Below the pieces are notes generated by a model, which made no database searches, had not been told where the DNA came from, and saw only the letters and a list, made by a program, of their open reading frames with translations. A program made the position numbers and the translations under genes. Below, one piece after another: positions 60,451 through 64,000 of a DNA stretch of 64,000 nt. Source of the stretch: Variovorax sp. OK212 (GTDB taxonomy: Bacteria > Pseudomonadota > Gammaproteobacteria > Burkholderiales > Burkholderiaceae_C); the NCBI RefSeq assembly GCF_900112425.1, contig NZ_FOLP01000024.1:1-64000 (forward strand). The letters run 5' to 3'. Position 1 is the first letter of the stretch; each line of letters opens with the position of its first letter.

Positions 60451-62109
60451 CTAGCGCGTGAACGACTCCACCGCCACCGGAATCCGCGGCGCCTGCCAGC
60501 GGTAGCTGCTCCCCAGCACATCGCGCTCGGCCTGCTGGCCGTTCCACTGGATGTGGAGCAGGTTCATCAGCGTCCACCCGGTCCAGTCCGCGCGAAACGG
60601 TTGCTGCGCGGCCTCGGCAGGCAGGGGCTCGCGGTTGCGCCACACGACGGCGGGAATGCGGTAGCCCGATGCCGTCGCCGGGCTGTGGCCGGCACGGTCG
60701 CTCACGTGGCCCACTTCCTGTCCGTGGTCGGACAGGTACATCCATGCCCGGTACTCACCGGGCTTGCCGGGTTTGCCGGGGGCGCGCGTCTGCTGCAGCA
60801 GCTCCGACACCACGAAGTCGTGGTACAGCAGCGCGGCGTCGTACTCCTGGCGGAAGCGGCGCACCCAGGCGGAGCGGCCTTCCTTCACGAGGCCGCTCTC
60901 GACCGCGTCGACGTCGTCGTCGAAGGGGTTGGCATTGGCTGGAAAGCGCAGGCTGTAGTGCGGGTGCGCGCCCATCAGGTGGACCACGATCAGCTTGCGC
61001 TCGGTGCCGGTGTCGGCCAGCGCTTCCTGCACGCAGTCGAGGATCTCGCCGTCGAGCGAGGCGCTGGCGCGCCCGGGCGTGCGGTTCACCATGTCGACCA
61101 CGTCGGCGAAGCGTGCGTGCTGCTGCTCGATGGCCAGGTCGTCGTGGTTGCTGATCCACCAGACCTTGTAGCCCGCGGCGCGTGCCAGGGCCAGCACGTG
61201 CGGCGGGTCGTCGCCCTCGGGCAGGCCGAAGTGGAACATGTTGCGCAGCGCGGGAAGGGTGCTGGCGTCCACCGACCAGGCGTTCTTCAGCACCGTCATC
61301 TGCTCGCCGGCCTGCGCCTTGTGCGCCTGCAGGCGCGGCGTGGTCGCTCGGCCGTAGCCGTACAGGCCCATGTTGTCGCGGTTGATGCTGTCGGTGATGA
61401 CCAGCACCACGGTCGAAGGCCCGGCCTGCGTGATGACGGGCGCGATGCCTTTGGCCTGCGCCATCAACCGGTCGCGCTGCTTCTGCTGGTCGGCCCAGGC
61501 GGCCTGCAGCGTGTGAAGCGAGTCGACCCACTGCGTCCAGAATATCGCCGGATGCAGCCGGCGCCACGGCTTGCTCGCATAGGCCACGCAGGACAGCAGC
61601 AGCGCCAGCGCGACCAGTGCGGTGATCCCGCGTGAAGGACGTGCCGAAGCGGCGGACGCCACCGCGCCGCGCCTTGCGAACATGCCCACCAGCACGCCGG
61701 CCGCCACCAGCACGGCGCACCACACGACCGCCGAGCGCCAGTGCATCCAGAGGTATTCGCCGCCCTCGCGCGCATTGGTGTTGGCGGCGGCGCCCAGCAC
61801 CATCGCGCCGTCGGGCGCGGCCTGGTAGGTGTCGAGCAGGTAGGCGCGCACCGCGGCGTCGAGCGCGAAGCCCATGACCCAGAGCCAGACGAACACCGTG
61901 CGCAGCTGCCGCATGCGCGCGCTGTGCAGCGGCCACAGCAGCCACAGCACGGCGGGCAGGGCCAGCACCGCGAGCTGCGCGATGCGGCGGCCGTCGTGGC
62001 CCAGCGCGATGAGCGCGAGCAGCGTGGCGCCGACCACGCCGCAGGCCAGCCACGCGCGGCGATGGGATGCGGGGCGCGGCGGGGAGTCGGGAGAAGAAAG
62101 GGCGGTCAA
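60451..62109 (-). CDS. Inner-membrane sulfatase/phosphoethanolamine transferase-fold enzyme
   Basis: About 552 residues from a TTG at 62,109 (the frame stays open to 62,208). Four or five membrane helices at the N-terminus (ACGVVGATLLALIALG; LAVLALPAVLWLLWP; AVVWCAVLVAAGVLVGMFAR) precede a soluble alkaline-phosphatase-fold domain. The metal and nucleophile segments are LVITDSINRDNMGLYGY, DASTLPALRNMF and LSDHGQEVGH. Relatives are EptA/CptA-type phosphoethanolamine transferases that modify lipid A or surface glycans. The start codon is uncertain. It faces leftward, convergent with the oxygenase gene. Confidence 0.75.
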   Translation of the reverse strand: MTALSSPDSPPRPASHRRAWLACGVVGATLLALIALGHDGRRIAQLAVLALPAVLWLLWPLHSARMRQLRTVFVWLWVMGFALDAAVRAYLLDTYQAAPDGAMVLGAAANTNAREGGEYLWMHWRSAVVWCAVLVAAGVLVGMFARRGAVASAASARPSRGITALVALALLLSCVAYASKPWRRLHPAIFWTQWVDSLHTLQAAWADQQKQRDRLMAQAKGIAPVITQAGPSTVVLVITDSINRDNMGLYGYGRATTPRLQAHKAQAGEQMTVLKNAWSVDASTLPALRNMFHFGLPEGDDPPHVLALARAAGYKVWWISNHDDLAIEQQHARFADVVDMVNRTPGRASASLDGEILDCVQEALADTGTERKLIVVHLMGAHPHYSLRFPANANPFDDDVDAVESGLVKEGRSAWVRRFRQEYDAALLYHDFVVSELLQQTRAPGKPGKPGEYRAWMYLSDHGQEVGHVSDRAGHSPATASGYRIPAVVWRNREPLPAEAAQQPFRADWTGWTLMNLLHIQWNGQQAERDVLGSSYRWQAPRIPVAVESFTR

Positions 62110-62312
62110 GCGGTTGGCGCAGCGGAGCGCCAGGGCAGTCGGGGCGGCCGGATTCTGCCCCCGGCCCCGCGCCCCGAACCCCAGTGCCCCGATGCCCGCG
62201 AGGTGCATTCAGGGATATCCCCGAAGGAACTTATTCGGCCTTGCGCGCCCAGACGGGCTCGCCCGGCCTTGCCGGACATTTTTCAAGCCTCAAGAAAAGG
62301 AACCTTCGCTCC

Positions 62313-62771
62313 ATGGTCAGATTCAGCCGATTGCCCGCCCTGCTGCTCGCCTTCGCTCTTTCATGGATGGCCCTGCCGTCCGCATCCGCCGCCCAACAGA
62401 TGGTCAGCGTCGCCGTCAAGACGCTGAACATGCGCACCGGCCCCGGCCCGCGCCACGAGACGCACTGGACCGTCAGCAAGGGCTACCCCTTCAAGGTGAT
62501 CGGCAGGAAGGGCGACTGGCTGCACGTGAGCGACTTCGAAGGCGACAAGGCCTGGGTGTTCCGCCCCATGACCAGCAAGACGCCGCACCGCGTGGTGAAG
62601 GCCCGGGTGGCCAACCTGCGCCGCGCGCCGGGCACGCGCAGCCCCATCGTGAAGAAGGCCGGCTACGGCGACGTGCTGCGCACGCTGGAGCAGCGCGGCG
62701 ACTGGCTCAAGGTGCGGCACGAAAGCGGCACCACGGGGTGGGTGTCGAAGCGCCTCACCTGGGGCTGGTAG
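62313..62771 (+). CDS. Exported protein with two bacterial SH3 domains
   Basis: This 152-residue protein has a signal peptide (LPALLLAFALSWMALPSASA) and two SH3b repeats. The first is VAVKTLNMRTGPGPRHETHW with GDWLHVSDFEGDKAWV; the second is VKARVANLRRAPGTRSPIVK with GDWLKVRHESGTTGWV. These domains bind peptidoglycan or cell-wall peptides. AAGAAAAGGAA precedes the ATG region. It is a probable periplasmic wall-associated factor. Confidence 0.87.
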   Translation: MVRFSRLPALLLAFALSWMALPSASAAQQMVSVAVKTLNMRTGPGPRHETHWTVSKGYPFKVIGRKGDWLHVSDFEGDKAWVFRPMTSKTPHRVVKARVANLRRAPGTRSPIVKKAGYGDVLRTLEQRGDWLKVRHESGTTGWVSKRLTWGW

Positions 62772-62813
62772 GCGCAAGCAAGGCCGTAGTCGTGACCGTG
62801 GCCGTAGCCGCCC

Positions 62814-64000
62814 TCAGGTCGCCGTGGCCTGGCGCACGGCGCGCTCCCAGCGCGCCATCGATTCCTCGGCCTGCGCGCGGCCCATGGTCGGCAGGAAGCG
62901 GCGCTCGACCTTCCACAGCTTCGACAGCTCGCGCGCGTCGCTGTAGAAGCCGGTCGACAGGCCCGCGAGGTAGGCGGCGCCCAGCGCCGTGGTCTCGACG
63001 ACCTCGGGCCGCACCACCGGAATGCCCAGCAGGTCGGCCTGGAACTGCATCAGCAGGTCGTTCACGCTCGCGCCGCCGTCCACGCGCAGCTCGGCCACGG
63101 GCTTGCCGCCCGCGGCCACCGCGTCGCGGCTCATGGCCTGCAGCAGCGCAGCACTCTGGTACGCGATGCTTTCGAGCGCGGCGCGCGCGATGTGCGCGAC
63201 CGTGGTGCCGCGCGTGAGGCCGGTGATCGTGCCGCGCGCGTCGGCGTCCCAGTAGGGCGCGCCCAGGCCGGTGAAGGCCGGCACCATCATCACGCCGCCC
63301 GCGTCGGGCACGCTCTCGGCCAGCGACTGCACTTCGGCGCTGCCCTTGATGGCCTTGAGCCCGTCGCGCAGCCACTGCACCACGGCGCCGCCGACGAACA
63401 CGCTGCCTTCCATCGCGTACTGCGGCTGCGCGCTCGTCTGCGCGGCGCTGGTCACGAGCAGGCCGTTCTGCGAGGGCTGGAACGCGCCGCCCGTGTGCAT
63501 CAGCAGGAAGCAGCCGGTGCCGTAGGTGTTCTTGGCCATGCCGGCCTCGAAGCAGGCCTGGCCGAAGAGGGCGCTCTGCTGGTCGCCGGCCACGCCGCCG
63601 ATCGGCAGCGCGCGGCCCAGCAGGGCCTCGTCGGTGTCGGCGAAGTGCGAGCTCGACGGCTGCACCGTCGGCATCAGCGCGGCGGGGATGTCGAGCGCCT
63701 TCAGCAGCTCGGCGTCCCAGGCGTTGTCGTGCACGTTGAAGAGCATGGTGCGCGAGGCGTTGCTCACGTCGCTCACGTGCGCCTTGCCGCCGGTGAGCTG
63801 CCACATGAGCCAGCTGTCGACGGTGCCGAAGGCCAGTTCGCCGCGCTCGGCCTGCGCGCGCGCGCCTGGCACGTTGTCGAGCAGCCAGCGCAGCTTGGTG
63901 CCGGAAAAATACGCGTCGATCACTAGCCCGGTCTTCTCGCGGATGGTGTCGGTCATGCCGTCCTCGCGCAGCTTCGCGCACAGCGGCTCGGCGCGCCTGT
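62814..64000 (-). CDS. glpK: Glycerol kinase, C-terminal part (5' end outside window)
   Basis: The frame runs off the right edge of the window; about 395 codons are present of the family's ~500. Diagnostic segments are FSGTKLRWLLDNVPGA, GTVDSWLMWQLTGG, ASRTMLFNVHD, GDQQSALFGQACF and TKNTYGTG-like KNTYGTGCFLLMHTG, then FTGLGAPYWDADARG. The enzyme makes glycerol-3-phosphate from glycerol and ATP. No frameshift is seen. The gene is convergent with the SH3 protein, about 40 bp apart. Confidence 0.93.
   Translation of the reverse strand, partial: RRAEPLCAKLREDGMTDTIREKTGLVIDAYFSGTKLRWLLDNVPGARAQAERGELAFGTVDSWLMWQLTGGKAHVSDVSNASRTMLFNVHDNAWDAELLKALDIPAALMPTVQPSSSHFADTDEALLGRALPIGGVAGDQQSALFGQACFEAGMAKNTYGTGCFLLMHTGGAFQPSQNGLLVTSAAQTSAQPQYAMEGSVFVGGAVVQWLRDGLKAIKGSAEVQSLAESVPDAGGVMMVPAFTGLGAPYWDADARGTITGLTRGTTVAHIARAALESIAYQSAALLQAMSRDAVAAGGKPVAELRVDGGASVNDLLMQFQADLLGIPVVRPEVVETTALGAAYLAGLSTGFYSDARELSKLWKVERRFLPTMGRAQAEESMARWERAVRQATAT

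Noticed and set aside
1..64000. CRISPR arrays, tRNA or rRNA genes
   Set aside because: I looked for regularly spaced repeats and tRNA-like cloverleaf or rRNA words and saw none; the repeats at 45.57-45.69 kb are too few and unevenly spaced for CRISPR.

Overview
The window looks like a Comamonadaceae-type betaproteobacterium (Variovorax or Acidovorax-like). Support for this is the very GC-rich right third, the abundance of Bug/tripartite-tricarboxylate receptors, the IclR-controlled CoA-ester operon, and H-NS proteins of the short betaproteobacterial kind. This is inferred from gene content and not from a database match.

Positions 1 to about 45,690 are an accessory island of visibly lower GC. 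It opens with the tail of an IS3-type transposase and carries, in order: a DUF4375-like pseudogene and a two-domain H-NS gene (1.7-2.9 kb); a five-gene set made of a Shango-type trio (TerB-domain protein, P-loop ATPase, helicase) followed by an SbcD/SbcC-like pair (3.2-14.0 kb); fragments, a gamma-glutamylcyclotransferase and a second H-NS gene (14-16.5 kb); a TonB-C lipoprotein; a radical SAM/SPASM maturase with a small Cys-Cys peptide, divergent from an exported alpha/beta hydrolase and an exported TPR-CHAT protease (17.5-24.1 kb); a 1,272-residue protein ending in an H-NS DNA-binding domain (24.5-28.3 kb); a near-copy of the first H-NS gene; a complete Qat defence operon, qatABCD (29.5-34.2 kb), with two nuclease-like genes after it; small unknown genes, a MITE-like element and an Abi-alpha-like gene (36.8-40.9 kb); broken genes; and a tightly overlapping RNA-repair operon of two HAD proteins, a BPSL0761-like protein, KptA and a tiny membrane protein (42.7-44.7 kb), next to an XRE regulator.

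The island stops in a set of short direct repeats at 45.57-45.69 kb. Directly after them, comEC resumes in frame with its N-terminal part missing. This looks like the right end of a transposon, plausibly Tn7-like, inserted in comEC and loaded with conflict genes. Its transposition genes would lie left of the window.

From 45.7 kb onward the genes look chromosomal: truncated comEC; an IclR regulator; a co-directional CoA-ester catabolic operon (thiolase-like, OB-fold partner, two Bug receptors, MaoC hydratase, enoyl-CoA hydratase, ADP-forming acyl-CoA synthetase); a second enoyl-CoA hydratase behind a 26-codon leader peptide; a circularly permuted ATP-grasp/alpha-E pair; an Fe(II)/2OG oxygenase; a sulfatase-fold membrane enzyme; an SH3 protein; and the 3' part of glpK. 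The strongest candidates for something undescribed are the maturase/peptide/CHAT/hydrolase locus, the H-NS-tailed giant protein, and the Shango trio extended by an SbcCD-like pair.
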